Below are positions 6,770-6,982 of a stretch of DNA of 6,982 nucleotides, in pieces. The notes beneath the pieces are model-generated. The model was given only the letters and a program-made list of their open reading frames with translations. It made no database searches and was not told the DNA's origin. Source of the DNA: Gammaproteobacteria bacterium (GTDB taxonomy: Bacteria; Gemmatimonadota; Gemmatimonadetes; Longimicrobiales; Gaopeijiaceae); contig JAHEKL010000148.1 of NCBI GenBank assembly GCA_024638345.1, positions 1 to 6,982 of the forward strand, in the 5' to 3' direction. The position numbers and the translations under genes were made by a program. Numbering within the stretch: the first letter of the stretch is position 1; each line of letters begins with the position of its first letter.

Positions 6770-6982
6770 TCAGCGCAGCCCGACCTTCCTTCGTCCAAGC
6801 CACTCGGCACCGAGCAGAACCAGGAGCAGGAGATAGGGAAACGGATGCGTTCGCAGGGGTCTTCCGCCCTCCGGACCACCCGACTCGCCGGTCGACGCGT
6901 CAGGCAGCATCACCGTGGGAGCCTCGAGCGGAGGACGTCTCAGCGAGCCGGCCCAGGCTTCGACCTCGATGAGGCCCGATCC
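6770..6982 (-). CDS. C-terminal fragment of a membrane-anchored protein, function unknown (possibly BatA/VWA-like)
   Basis: The last 70 residues of a protein that continues beyond the window edge. It reads GSGLIEVEAWAG at the start, then a Pro/Gly/Glu-rich linker (about 26-43). A short hydrophobic segment follows at 48-62 (FPYLLLLVLLGAEWL), and the protein ends in the basic tail GRRKVGLR. The positive-inside rule would put the tail in the cytoplasm and the preceding part outside. A single C-terminal membrane helix ending in a short Arg-rich tail is common in large BatA-like or von Willebrand A-associated membrane proteins, but the diagnostic domains are outside the window, so that assignment is a guess. 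The stop TGA at 6772-6770 is one base from the ftsY ATG, indicating an operon. The frame was read by hand from the reverse complement. Confidence 0.75.
   Translation of the reverse strand, partial: GSGLIEVEAWAGSLRRPPLEAPTVMLPDASTGESGGPEGGRPLRTHPFPYLLLLVLLGAEWLGRRKVGLR

Noticed and set aside
6769..6879. A longer FtsY starting at 6879
   Set aside because: The extra 37 residues lie within the C-terminal coding region of the upstream membrane protein, read in a different frame, and do not resemble an FtsY N-terminus. The ATG at 6768 sits one base after the upstream stop and starts a plausible basic helix.
6034..6972. A 312-codon plus-strand frame opposite ftsY and the upstream gene
   Set aside because: It has no recognisable domain and lies antisense to an intact FtsY; treated as a shadow frame.

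Overview
The window is a GC-rich bacterial chromosomal segment. Every supported gene lies on the minus strand, packed head to tail. Reading in the direction of transcription (high to low coordinates) the order is: the last 70 codons of a membrane-anchored protein, ftsY (SRP receptor), recG (branched-DNA helicase), a PQQ-type sugar dehydrogenase with an export signal, a short intergenic gap, asnS (asparaginyl-tRNA synthetase), and a D-2-hydroxyacid dehydrogenase. No tRNA, rRNA, CRISPR array, insertion sequence or phage gene was seen. The base composition, the almost complete lack of TTA/CTA/TCA codons in recG and asnS, the Bacillus/archaeal-type AsnRS and the exported sugar dehydrogenase would suit an uncultured GC-rich lineage such as Gemmatimonadota. 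This is an impression from gene content, not a taxonomic assignment.

Region by region: 6982-3738 is a tightly coupled block. The membrane-protein stop is one base from the ftsY start (TGAGATG), ftsY overlaps recG by 23 bases, and recG overlaps the sugar dehydrogenase by the four-base ATGA arrangement. These junctions imply one polycistronic message with translational coupling. From 2541 to 2403 is a 139-base gap, the only real intergenic space. It holds a short tetranucleotide repeat, a perfect 6-bp hairpin and a possible 22-codon upstream ORF whose stop overlaps the asnS start (TGATG). Then asnS and the dehydrogenase follow, separated by 19 bases. Bases 1-43 lie downstream of the last gene and contain another perfect 6-bp hairpin.

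Functionally this is mostly housekeeping: protein targeting to the membrane, DNA repair/recombination and tRNA charging, interleaved with two oxidoreductases of unknown substrate. The genes do not form one obvious pathway. I see no convincing new defence, mobile or biosynthetic system. The points worth a second look are the junction architecture, the small ORF and hairpin ahead of asnS, and slightly divergent GTPase motifs in FtsY.
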